From assembly GCF_008923205.2 (NCBI RefSeq), contig NZ_WBMS02000001.1:75893-139892 (forward strand): a stretch of 64,000 bases of DNA. The letters are read 5' to 3'. A program made the position numbers and the translations under genes. The stretch is from Actinomadura physcomitrii. GTDB lineage: Bacteria > Actinomycetota > Actinomycetes > Streptosporangiales > Streptosporangiaceae. The notes beneath the pieces are model-generated. The model was not told the origin of the DNA. It was given only the letters and a program-made list of their open reading frames with translations, and did no database searches. The first letter of the stretch is position 1, and every line of letters begins with the position of its first letter. Positions 8,431 to 17,400 of this stretch are shown here, piece by piece.

Positions 8431-8669
8431 AGATCGAATGGTCGCCTACGGCCAAGAAGACCGCAGCACGGTTCATGCGCGATCAGGACGGCATGCGCCG
8501 ACTGGTGGCCGCCATCAACCTGCTGGCGGACGAGCCCCGCCCTCCGGAAGCCTTCATCCGGGGCGAGTACCACCGCCTCCGGGTCGGGCCCTATCGCATC
8601 ATGTACCTGATTCAGGACCAATTGGTCACGATCGACCACATCGACCGGATCGCTGAGCAGAGCGAATAG
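8427..8669 (+). CDS. RelE/ParE family toxin
   Basis: This 80-aa basic protein has the RelE fold signature: MKIEWSPTAKKTAARFM, a helix, then GEYHRLRVGPYRIMYLIQDQLVTIDHIDR. The RLRVGPYRIMY stretch is the conserved core of RelE-like toxins, which usually cleave mRNA on the ribosome. The GTG start overlaps the antitoxin stop by 4 bp (GTGA), so the pair is translationally coupled. Whether it is a ribosome-dependent RNase or a ParE-like gyrase inhibitor cannot be told by eye. Confidence 0.85.
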   Translation: MKIEWSPTAKKTAARFMRDQDGMRRLVAAINLLADEPRPPEAFIRGEYHRLRVGPYRIMYLIQDQLVTIDHIDRIAEQSE

Positions 8670-8732
8670 CCGCTCGCGCATACATCAATGACCGGTCCGG
8701 GCACTCGGCTACACGGCGCGGGGGCGGGCGGG

Positions 8733-9365
8733 TCAGTTGGGGCGGGGGGTTTCGGTGCGGAAGGTGTGGCCCAGTTCGGGGCCGAGGCCGAAGTAGTGGC
8801 GGAAGTTGTAGATGAGCGGGCTCCACTCGGCCGGGTCCACGTGCTGGGTGCCGGGGACGACGATGCACGGGTCGGCGTGCACCCGCAGGACGTCGGCTTC
8901 GACGATGACGAAGCCGCCGGACGTCCCGGGACGCACCCGTGCGGCGCGGGCCTCCAGTTGCAGCGGGCATTCGGCGACGCGCGGCGGCCCCACGGTCTCG
9001 GACGGCGCGGGCCGCAGTCCGGCGGCGGCGAACTTGTCGCGCTCGAACCGGAAGAAGCCCGCCTTGGCCGCGGGCACCGGGTCGCGTCCGGTCAGCGGCG
9101 CCAGCCGCTCCACGGCCCGCCACTGCTCCGGGCCCGGCACGTTGATCACCAGTTCGGGGCGCTGCTCGAGGTTGCGCGCGGTCTGCCCCTCGGCGCCGAG
9201 CCCGAGCACGACCGTCCGGCCGAGCGCCCAGGCCGACGACATCGGCGCGAGGTTGGCCGTCCCGTCCTCGTTCTCCGTCGACAGCAGGACGACGGGCGTG
9301 CCGAAGTAGAGGATGCTGGGCTCGATCGTGATGTGGGCGGTCTGCTCGGCGGCTGCGGCTTCCAT
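8733..9365 (-). CDS. Flavin reductase-like domain protein
   Basis: This 210-aa protein has the FMN-binding split-barrel layout of flavin reductase-like proteins: VVLLSTENEDGTANLAPMSSAWALG near residue 25, then LINVPGPEQWRAVERLAPLTGRDPVPAAK, and a C-terminal HYFGLGPELGHTFRTE. The family binds FMN and often supplies reduced flavin to a monooxygenase. A nitronate monooxygenase-like gene lies just upstream on the same strand (stop at 9472), so the two may be co-transcribed, but no direct partnership is shown. Confidence 0.8.
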   Translation of the reverse strand: MEAAAAEQTAHITIEPSILYFGTPVVLLSTENEDGTANLAPMSSAWALGRTVVLGLGAEGQTARNLEQRPELVINVPGPEQWRAVERLAPLTGRDPVPAAKAGFFRFERDKFAAAGLRPAPSETVGPPRVAECPLQLEARAARVRPGTSGGFVIVEADVLRVHADPCIVVPGTQHVDPAEWSPLIYNFRHYFGLGPELGHTFRTETPRPN

Positions 9366-9471
9366 GAGCCGCAGCGTAGGCCGCGATCATTTCGACGCCG
9401 GCCGAAGGATGCGCGCGCGGCGGCGGCCGGAGCGCCGTGCGCCCCGGCCGCCGTCCCCGCCCCGGCGGGGG

Positions 9472-10581
9472 TCAGCCCTCGGTGATCGTGTTGAGCCGCT
9501 CGATCGCCTCGACGTACTCTTCGATCAGGTCGTAGACGACCTGGGCGGCCGGCTTCACCTGGTTCATGGAGCCGACGATCTGGCCGACCGGGAAGGTGAC
9601 CAGCTCGCCGTCGCCGGACCGGGCGATGCGCGGCAGCGCGTCGGCGATCAGCATGAACTGCATCGGCATCGGCAGGTAGCCGGGCGACTTCTCGCTCTCC
9701 CACGCCTCGGTCCACGCGGTCTTGAGGAACCGGGCGGGCTTGCCGGTCCAGGCGCGGGACCGGACGGTGTCGCGGGAGGTGGCCGCGAGCAGCTTCGGCA
9801 GCGCGCGCTCGGGGGTGTCGGCCTCGTCCACGGTCAGCCAGATGGATCCGGTCCAGACGCCGTCGGCGCCGAGCGCGAGGCCGGCGGCCATCTGCCGGCC
9901 GCGGCCGATGCCGCCCGCCGCGAGGACGATGGTGTCCTCGCCGACCGCGTCCACGACCTCGGGGATCAGCACCATCGTGGACACGTCGCCGGTGTGGCCG
10001 CCGGCCTCGGTGCCCTGCGCGATGATGATGTCCACGCCCGCCTCGACCTGCTTGCGGGCGTGCCGCGCGTTGGAGGCCAGCCCGCCGACCTTGACGCCGT
10101 GCTGGTGGGCCAGCTCCGCGACGTCCGCCGGGGGCGGGCCGAGGGCGCTCGCCAGCAGCGCGATCGGGTGCTTGAGCGCGATCTCGACCTGCGGCCGGGC
10201 CGTCTGGTCGGTCCAGCCGAGCAGCACCCGGCTCGCGCTCTCGGTGGACGGCTCGACGCCGTGCTCGGCGAGCAGCTCCTCCAGGAACCTGCGGTGCTCG
10301 GCCGGGATCATGCCCTGGAGCTTGCCGACCAGTTCCTCGGCGTCGCCGAGGTCGGCGCCCTCGTACTTGGCGGGCATCACCACGTCCACGCCGTACGGCT
10401 TGCCGCCGACGTGCTCGTCGATCCACTTGAGCTCGAGCTCGAGCTCCTCGGGGGTGAAGTACAGGGCGCCGAGGACGCCCATGCCGCCGGCGCGGCTCAC
10501 CGCCGCGACGACGTCGCGGCAGTGACTGAACGCAAAGATCGGGTACTCGATGCCGAATAGTTCGGTGACTCGTGTCCGCAC
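9472..10581 (-). CDS. Nitronate monooxygenase family flavoprotein
   Basis: This 369-aa TIM-barrel FMN enzyme carries IAQGTEAGGHTGDVSTMVLIPEVV and LAAGGIGRGRQMAAGLALGADGVWTGS, the phosphate-binding and FMN segments of the 2-nitropropane dioxygenase/NMO family. Members oxidise alkyl nitronates or act on other small acids, and homologues occur in steroid-catabolic clusters. I chose the GTG at 10579-10581 (MRTRVTELFGIEYPIF). An upstream TTG at 10617 would put the start inside a perfect KstR-like box (10613-10626). Confidence 0.85.
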   Translation of the reverse strand: MRTRVTELFGIEYPIFAFSHCRDVVAAVSRAGGMGVLGALYFTPEELELELKWIDEHVGGKPYGVDVVMPAKYEGADLGDAEELVGKLQGMIPAEHRRFLEELLAEHGVEPSTESASRVLLGWTDQTARPQVEIALKHPIALLASALGPPPADVAELAHQHGVKVGGLASNARHARKQVEAGVDIIIAQGTEAGGHTGDVSTMVLIPEVVDAVGEDTIVLAAGGIGRGRQMAAGLALGADGVWTGSIWLTVDEADTPERALPKLLAATSRDTVRSRAWTGKPARFLKTAWTEAWESEKSPGYLPMPMQFMLIADALPRIARSGDGELVTFPVGQIVGSMNQVKPAAQVVYDLIEEYVEAIERLNTITEG

Positions 10582-10612
10582 AGCTTCGACCCTAGGCGCG
10601 TCCGCACAAAAC

Positions 10613-10626
10613 TGCAACAGGTTCTA
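10613..10626. promoter_or_regulatory. KstR-like operator (8/8 match)
   Basis: TGCAACAGGTTCTA matches all fixed positions of TnnAACnnGTTnnA, 32 bp upstream of the NMO-like gene. An additional palindrome TTCTAG-TTGA-CTAGAA overlaps it at 10622-10637. Confidence 0.65.
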
Positions 10627-10682
10627 GTTGACTAGAATTTCCAATCCCCGCAGACAGGCCGGTCAGCATGGGCAAGGTGCTC

Positions 10683-10696
10683 TAGAACACGTATCA
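10683..10696. promoter_or_regulatory. Second KstR-like box
   Basis: TAGAACACGTATCA matches 7 of 8 fixed positions of TnnAACnnGTTnnA and lies 57 bp beyond the first box. It may help control the NMO-like gene. Confidence 0.4.
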
Positions 10697-10717
10697 GCGA
10701 GGGTGGAGGCATGCGAA

Positions 10718-10747
10718 GGCCCCGCGGCCGGAAGCGGCGGCGGGGCC
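10718..10747 (-). terminator. Hairpin terminator after DUF3068 gene
   Basis: GGCCCCGC and GCGGGGCC form an 8-bp GC stem 15 bp beyond the DUF3068 stop codon (minus direction). No U-tract follows. Confidence 0.6.
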
Positions 10748-10761
10748 CTGCAGCAGGTCGT

Positions 10762-12024
10762 TCAGCGGCGGCGCGACGGCAGCCGGCGCTGGCGGCCGTC
10801 GGACGGCGCGCGCCGCGGCTGCGGCTTGGCGCCCTCGGACGGCGGCACGACGGGAGAGTCCGCGGCGCCCGCGGGACGGGCGGCGGCGCGGGCCGCGAAG
10901 GAGCCGGGCGGGGCGGCGGCGGAACCCGGCGCGGGCGCTCCGGGCGCGCCCGGGGCCGGGGCGCCCGGAGCCGGTGCGCCGGACGTCGCGGAGGCCCCCG
11001 GGGCGCCGGGTCCGGCCGGGGGCGCGGCCGGGACCGCGTCGCCGAACTTGCCGTCGGGCCGGCGCGGCGCCTCGACCGGCGGCGGCGTCCGGTCGCGCAT
11101 CAGCCCGAGCAGGCCGCCGGCCAGCAGCATCACCAGGCCGAGGAACACCGCGGCGGCCGGGACGTAGCTGCGCACCAGGTCGATCTGCAGGGCCGTCTTG
11201 TCCGACATCGAGACCAGGCCCCGCTGGTCCTTGTCCAGGGTGATCAGGTCGGCCTGCGCGACGAGCATCTTGCCCTTGCCGTCCGGCGTCTGTACCCAGC
11301 TGCGGATGTTCTCGCGCTGCTTGACCGGGATGCCGGTGCGCGGGTCGACCCACATCGTGTTGTAGGCCTCGGTGTAGCGGTCGACCTTCTGGTCGCCTTT
11401 GTCCGCGGGCAGCCCGAGCATGCTCGCCGGCATCTTGGTGTCGAGCGAGGCGGTCTTGGTCAGCGGGATCTGCTGGGTGAACCGGTAGGTCGCGAGGCCG
11501 TGCACCCGCTCGACGGCGCCGAACCGCATCGGCGCCTGCTGCTTGGTGGTCATGTCGAAGAACGGGTAGTCGCGCTTCTGCACGTCCCCGATCGGGAACA
11601 GCAGCCCGTACCCGGACATGCGGACGGTGCTGTCGCCCTCGACGTTGGCGCCGCAGCAGTTGACGAGGACGCCCGTCCGGCGGTCGAACGCGATCCGGAA
11701 CTTCTGGATCTGCACCGGGGTGTCGGGCTTGGCCTGGTCGTAGATGTCGGTGGTGGAGTCCCAGACGGCGATCTTGTTGTTGCCGCCGTTGGCCCGCACG
11801 TCGCCGCGGATGGTGTTGTTGGCGCGCAGCGTGACGCCGTTCTTCAGCTTCAGGTCGGACTGGTCGAAGTAGGTGCTGTTCGGCGACTCCAGCCGGGTGA
11901 CCTGGTAGCGGTTCAGCGGGGCCTGCACCACCTGGTCGGCCACGTAGAACCGGACCATGGGCGCGAGCGCGAGAAAGAAGGCGCCCAGGCCGATCAGGAT
12001 CAGGCCGACCACCGGTCGCCGCAT
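10762..12024 (-). CDS. DUF3068 (PorA-family-like) membrane protein
   Basis: This 420-aa protein starts MRRPVVGLILIGLGAFFLALAPMVRFYVAD, an N-terminal membrane anchor. It continues with a large extracytoplasmic beta-rich domain (about residues 35-300), a second TM near 305-330 (YVPAAAVFLGLVMLLAGGLLGL), and a roughly 90-residue cytoplasmic tail very rich in Pro, Ala and Gly (repeats of APGAPAPG). This is the DUF3068 layout common in mycolate-type and related actinomycetes; its molecular function is unknown. CGGAGGTG precedes the ATG. It is divergent from the methyltransferase at 12282 and probably belongs to the envelope-building genes. Confidence 0.85.
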   Translation of the reverse strand: MRRPVVGLILIGLGAFFLALAPMVRFYVADQVVQAPLNRYQVTRLESPNSTYFDQSDLKLKNGVTLRANNTIRGDVRANGGNNKIAVWDSTTDIYDQAKPDTPVQIQKFRIAFDRRTGVLVNCCGANVEGDSTVRMSGYGLLFPIGDVQKRDYPFFDMTTKQQAPMRFGAVERVHGLATYRFTQQIPLTKTASLDTKMPASMLGLPADKGDQKVDRYTEAYNTMWVDPRTGIPVKQRENIRSWVQTPDGKGKMLVAQADLITLDKDQRGLVSMSDKTALQIDLVRSYVPAAAVFLGLVMLLAGGLLGLMRDRTPPPVEAPRRPDGKFGDAVPAAPPAGPGAPGASATSGAPAPGAPAPGAPGAPAPGSAAAPPGSFAARAAARPAGAADSPVVPPSEGAKPQPRRAPSDGRQRRLPSRRR

Positions 12025-12281
12025 GAACACCTCCGGGACTGCGGTCCGTCTCCCCGGGCCGTGAGGCCGGAATCCGGCGTGCCCGGCCAGGCTACCGGAC
12101 GTACCGAACCCGCCGTCCAATAGCACCGACCGTCATTGCGAATCCGAAGAATCCTCCCATATCGGCCAGGGCGCGGGGGCGTGGTCGGCGCATCCCGGCC
12201 GGGCCCGCCGGCAAGCCTCCCGGCGACCGCGTACCGGCCGGTAAGCTCCGCCTGTACTCCCCGTGATCCGTGAGGATGCCC

Positions 12282-13100
12282 ATGGACTGGCCGGCAGCTG
12301 CCTCGGCGCCCGATCAGGACGGCCCCGCCGTCCCCGGCCAGGGCGCCGTGCCCGGCCGGCGCGCCGTGCCGGGGCACCGCGCCACGTTCGGCCGGTGCAT
12401 CCGGCTGTTCAGCGCGTTCCGGCGCGAGGGCACCGACCCGGAGTACTTCTACGGCCTCATGGCGCAGGACACCGTCGCGCAGCTCAGCACGTACACCCGC
12501 CTGGACGGCGCCACCGTCATCGACGTGGGGACCGGGCTCGGCCGGTTCGCGCGCGGGCTTGAGGACGCAGGGGCGCGCTGCACCGGCATCGACCACGACA
12601 TCAAGGAACTGACCGCACTCGGTCCCCCGGCACCGAACACGCTCGTCGCCAGCGCCCTCGCCCTGCCGTACCGGACGGGCTCGGTTGACGTGTGCTTCTC
12701 CTCCAATGTCCTGGAGCACGTCCCGGACCCGTGGCGGATGGCCGGCGAGATGGTCCGGGTGACGCGCCCCGGCGGGCTGGTGTTCCTGTCGTTCACCAAC
12801 TGGCTGTCCCCGTGGGGCGGCCACGAGACGTCGCCCTGGCACTACCTCGGCGGCGACCGGGCGGCCCGCCGGTACGAGCGCCGCACGGGACGCCCGCCGA
12901 GGAACCGGTACGGCGAGAGCCTGCACCCGGTGTCGGTGGCGGCGGCGCTCGCCTGGGCGCGCGGCACCGCCGGCGTCGAGGTCGTGGCCGCGGTGCCCCG
13001 CTACCTGCCGCGCTGGGCGTCCGGGATCGTCCGCGTGCCGGGCCTGCGGGAGATCGCGACCTGGAACCTGCTGCTCGTGCTGCGGAAGACCGGCCCGTGA
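12282..13100 (+). CDS. Class I SAM-dependent methyltransferase
   Basis: This 272-aa methyltransferase has SAM-binding motif I VIDVGTGLGRFARGLEDAG at about residue 77, an acidic motif II TGIDHDIKEL, and motif LPYRTGSVDVCFSSNVLEHVPDPWRMAGEMVRVTRPGG typical of the Methyltransf_11 group. The target is unknown; position next to glycosyltransferases suggests a glycolipid or cell-wall sugar. The ATG at 12282 is chosen because GAGG lies 6 bp before it; ATG 12276 and GTG 12270 are alternatives. Its stop overlaps the next GTG start by 4 bp. Confidence 0.85.
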   Translation: MDWPAAASAPDQDGPAVPGQGAVPGRRAVPGHRATFGRCIRLFSAFRREGTDPEYFYGLMAQDTVAQLSTYTRLDGATVIDVGTGLGRFARGLEDAGARCTGIDHDIKELTALGPPAPNTLVASALALPYRTGSVDVCFSSNVLEHVPDPWRMAGEMVRVTRPGGLVFLSFTNWLSPWGGHETSPWHYLGGDRAARRYERRTGRPPRNRYGESLHPVSVAAALAWARGTAGVEVVAAVPRYLPRWASGIVRVPGLREIATWNLLLVLRKTGP

Positions 13101-14416
13101 GACCGGCGCCGCCGCAGGCCGCCGGGCCCGCCCCGCCGCCGATCTCCGGGCACCAGGACGCGCTGGACGGCGTGCGGGCGCTCGCGGCGCTGGCCGTCCT
13201 GGCGTTCCACGTGGCGAGCGCCTCGGGGGCGATGACCCGGCAGGGCGGCTCCGGCTGGCTGTTCAACGGCGGCCAGGTCGGCGTGCCGATCTTCTTCACG
13301 CTGTCCGGCCTGCTGCTGTACCGCCCGTGGGCGGCGGCGGTGCTGGACGGGCGGGCGGCGCCGCGCGTCGGCGGGTACCTGCTCAAGCGCGCGCTGCGGA
13401 TCATGCCCGCGTACTGGGCGCTGATCGTGGTCTTCATGGTCACGTCCGCGCGCGCGCACCTCGACGACCCGCCGACGTGGGGCTCGCTGCTGACGCTGAC
13501 CCAGACGTACCTTCCGGACCCGTGGTGGGGCGGCGGCCTCGGCCCGCCCCGGATCGGGCAGACGTGGAGCCTGGTGGTCGAGGTCAGCTGGTACGCGCTG
13601 CTGCCGCTGACGGCGCCGCTGCTGGCCTGGTACGCCAAGCGGGTCCCGACGCGCGACCCGGGCGTGCGGGCGAAGCGGCTGCTGCGCGCGATCGGCGTGT
13701 ACGGGGCGCTGTCGTTCGTCTACGTGGTCTTCATGTTCGTGCCGGACCGGCATACGCAGATGGGCCTGTGGCTGCCGCACTTCTTCGTTTGGTTCGCCAT
13801 CGGCATGGCGATGGCCGTGGTGACGGTCTGGGCCCGGCTGGACCAGCGGCGCCCGGTCGCGGCGATGTGCCGGGCCGTCGCCGACTCGTGGGGCGCGTGC
13901 TGGGCGGCGGCGGCGATGCTGTACGTGGTGGCCGCGACCCCCGCGACCGGCCCGTACACGCTGCAGACGCCGGACGCGCTGTGGACGTCCGTCCTGCACC
14001 TGGTCGTGTTCGGGCTCGTCGCCGCCGCGCTGGTCGCGCCGATCGCGTTCGCGCCCGCCGGGCACCCGGTGATCGAGGGGGTGCTCGGCAACCGGGTGAT
14101 GCGCTTCCTCGGCCGGATCTCCTACGGCGTCTTCCTCTGGCAGATGATCATTCTTCTGGGCTGGTACGACGCGGCGGACCGGATGTACCGGGGCCATGTC
14201 CTGACGGATCTCCCCCTGCTCGCGGCGGCGTCCATCGCAGCGGCGACGGTGAGCTACTACCTGGTGGAGAAGCCGGTGACGGCGCTGCTGCGCCGGCGCC
14301 CTCCCCGCGCCGGCCGCGGCGTCCGCGACGATCCCGGCCGGACGGTCCCGGACCCGGTGGCGCCGCGGGCGCGGACCCGTTCCCGGCGGGCCCCTGCCCG
14401 GGGGCGGCCCAGCTGA
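13097..14416 (+). CDS. Acyltransferase family 3 (OafA/YrhL-like) membrane protein
   Basis: This is a 439-aa polytopic protein. The N-terminal HQDALDGVRALAALAVLAFHVASA contains the family signature (DGxRAxA and the conserved H). The GVPIFFTLSGLLLYRPW segment and about ten hydrophobic helices follow, ending in FLGRISYGVFLWQM and YYLVEKP. Such enzymes O-acetylate or acylate extracytoplasmic polysaccharides and lipids. The GTG start overlaps the methyltransferase stop (GTGA), so the pair is probably translated together and may modify the same glycan. The last roughly 45 residues are an Arg/Pro-rich tail that lies antisense to the C-terminal end of the AftD-like gene (269-bp convergent overlap). 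Confidence 0.85.
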   Translation: MRPAPPQAAGPAPPPISGHQDALDGVRALAALAVLAFHVASASGAMTRQGGSGWLFNGGQVGVPIFFTLSGLLLYRPWAAAVLDGRAAPRVGGYLLKRALRIMPAYWALIVVFMVTSARAHLDDPPTWGSLLTLTQTYLPDPWWGGGLGPPRIGQTWSLVVEVSWYALLPLTAPLLAWYAKRVPTRDPGVRAKRLLRAIGVYGALSFVYVVFMFVPDRHTQMGLWLPHFFVWFAIGMAMAVVTVWARLDQRRPVAAMCRAVADSWGACWAAAAMLYVVAATPATGPYTLQTPDALWTSVLHLVVFGLVAAALVAPIAFAPAGHPVIEGVLGNRVMRFLGRISYGVFLWQMIILLGWYDAADRMYRGHVLTDLPLLAAASIAAATVSYYLVEKPVTALLRRRPPRAGRGVRDDPGRTVPDPVAPRARTRSRRAPARGRPS

Positions 14417-17400
14417 GCTCGATCCGGCCGCCGGACCCGCCGCCGGGTCCGCCGCGCGGCCGGGGCCGCCACAGCTCCACCGCGACCCGTCCGACGATCA
14501 CCAGCCCGAGCAGCTGCGGCACGACGTCGCCGAGCAGGCCGTCCGGCTTGGACGGGTTGTCGAGCAGCCCGAACCGGTTCCCGGCGGCGAGGCAGCCCGC
14601 CCCGGCGACCATGGCGAGCACGACCGTCCAGGAGGACGCGAGGGCGCGCAGCGGCCAGGCGCGCCCGGTCCTGGCCCAGCCGCAGACGACCGCGACGGCG
14701 GCGGTGACGGCGAGGCCGGGGATCCCGGCGATCCAGCCGCCGAGCGCGGCGGCGAGGCCGATCGCGGCCCAGGCGGGCCAGCCGGTCCCGGCGACGAGGG
14801 CGCGGCCGGACGGCCCCGGTCCGCGCCGCTCCCGCGCGGGCCAGACCGCTACCAGCAGCAGGACGAGCAGCAGGTTGAGCCCGGCGACCACGGCGATCCG
14901 CTGCGACCGGTCGGGGGTGTAGGCGAGCCGGACGACGCCCTTCGTCCCGGCGGGGACGACCCAGCCCTGCTTCCAGCCGTCGAGCCGGACGGGCCGCAGC
15001 GCCCGGCCGCCGGCGGTGGCGCGCCAGCCGGTGTTGAAGTTCTCGTTCACGGTGAGGAACGAGGTCTTCGCGGCGTCGACCTCCAGCTTGCGGGAGCTCG
15101 ATCCCCAGTCCAGCACTTTGACCGGCTGCGGCGCGTCCGCGTCCGTCCCGGCGGCCGTGCCGCTGCCGTTCGCGAGCGCCTGCGGGCCGACGGTGACGGT
15201 GTCGATGCGGTAAGCATCCAGCGGCACTGAGGTGAGCCGATTTTGCCCGGCCTTCAGCGGCGCCTGCCGGCAGGCGGCGAACCGCAGCGGCCGTCCGGCG
15301 AGCAGGTCGCCGAAGGTGCCGGTGGCCTTGGTCTGCACGGTCGTCCCGTCCACCCGGATCTTCGGGCCGTACCCGCAGGCGAGCCTGAGCGGGTAGTCCG
15401 ACACGTCCGGCAGCGGCTTCACGCCGGGGATGACGAGGTCGGTGAGCTGGACGGGCCCGACCCGGTCGCCCTGGAGGAACGTGATCGTGACCCGGTCGGT
15501 GGTCATCGGCGCGAACGACAGCCGGCCCAGCCCATCGGACAAGGCCTCGCGGTACTCGCCGTTCTGCCCCTCGATCCGCACCCGGACCGGCCCGGACGCG
15601 CCGGGCGGCCGGCTCAGGGTGAGCTTCGACAGCCGCTTACGGCCCTTCCACTGGACGGAGATGGCGGGCGTCTTGTCCCGGTCGGCGGCGACCCAGGTGG
15701 TGGACGGGTCGCCGTCGAACGCCGACCGGGCCTGGTCGGCGGGGTGGTCGGACTGGACGGAGGTGGCGGCGACGAGGGGCTGGCCGGTCACGGCGGTGTA
15801 CTGGGCGATCAGCCGCTCGTCGGTGAGGGCGGCGGTCCCGGTGAGCGGCGCCTTCCCGGCCACGGCCGAGGTGAAGGCGCGGTCGAAGCCGTCGCCCTCC
15901 TCGTCCCCGCTGGCCAGGCTCGGCGAGCACACCCAGCGGGCGCTGCCCTGCATGCATTCGGACGTGCCGCCGGGCGCCCGGCTCATCACGTAAGTGGCCT
16001 GGCCCTTCACCCCGGACGGCGCCGGCAGCGTGTACGTGCGGGTCGGGTGAACGCCGCCGATGCTCAACTCCGACACCCCGGCGCGGGCGAACGCGGGCAC
16101 CGCCGGCTTGGTCGCCAGGCCGGTGATGCGCAGCTTCAGCCAGCGGCTCGTGCCTTCCGGGGCGCGCAGCGGCTGGGCGGCGGAGGTCTGCTGGACGTCC
16201 TGCTCGACGGTGCCGTTCTCGGTCTGCACCGCGACCCGCGCGACGGCCGGGCCGAGCGTGGAGTCCTGGTCGAACACGGCGGACAGGTCGCCGACGTCGC
16301 GGGGCCGGTCGAAGTCGATCCGCAGCCACTGCCCGACCGGCCCGTTCCAGCCGCCGGTCTGCCAGGAGGTGAACGGGTCGCCGTCCAGCGCCGCGTACGG
16401 CTCGGCGCCGGGCTTGCGGGAGTGCGGGATCGCGTCGTCGGCCGCCGCCGACGACGACGCGGTCACGTCCCGGACCCCGCCGCCGTAGACCACGCGGGTG
16501 GTGTACCGGTTCCAGCCCTTGTCCAGGACGTCGGTGGCCTGCCCCCGGTGCGCCTGCGTCAGCGTCGGCGAGGTCTGGTGCAGCTCGCCGTAGTTGCGCT
16601 TGAGCAGCCGGGGCGAGTCGGTCACGACGGGCTCGCCGCCCAGGTCGCGGGCGTCGTCGTCGAGCAGCACGGGCCCAGGCGGCAGCGCCCGGTCGTCGGC
16701 CATCGCCAGCAGCGACTCCGGCCCCCCGTACACGCGCAGGGCACCGGACGCCTCCGACAAATTCGCCACGTCGTCGGCGCCGGAGACCTCGTAGACCTCC
16801 AGCGCCGGATACCGCTGGTCGGTGGCCGACACCGCGTCGTCGACCAGGTCGCCGCCGACGGGCGCGCCGAAGGCGGCGGCGCGGCGGATGCCGGGCGAGT
16901 CGGCGAGCGCCTGGTGCAGCCGGGCGGGCCAGGCGCCGCGCAGCGTCTCGCGGCTCAGATCGTTGCGGACCAGCAGGTATCGCACGCCCATCCGGCTCAG
17001 GAACGCCGCCAGGCCCGGCGAGCCCTGCCCGGAGCGGACCTGCAGGTCGATCGCGTCCAGCGCCCGCGTGTACCCCGGCGACCCGGCCGGGACGAGCTGC
17101 CGCACGCCCCAGCGGGCCGTCAGCAGCGGCTGGACGATGTCGTCCATCGGCCGGCCCCAGAGGTACTCGCCGAACGGCGCCCCGGGCAGCGCGAGCACGC
17201 CCTGCTGCCCGGCCCGCGCGTTGATCCACGACGCCGCGTCCCGCCAGTACTGCGGCACCTTCGGAAAGGAACCCGGCCCGGTCAGCCCATTCGACACGGC
17301 GGTCGCGCCGATCCCGGCGAGTGCGACCAGTGCGATGGCGGGCACGCTCAGCACGGCGCGCAGCACGCCGCCGAGGACGGGCCGGCGTTCGGCGGCCAGG

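Noticed and set aside
10582..10617. Upstream TTG start for the NMO-like gene
   Set aside because: It would begin inside the perfect KstR-like box and adds a poor N-terminal extension; GTG 10581 aligns with the family start.
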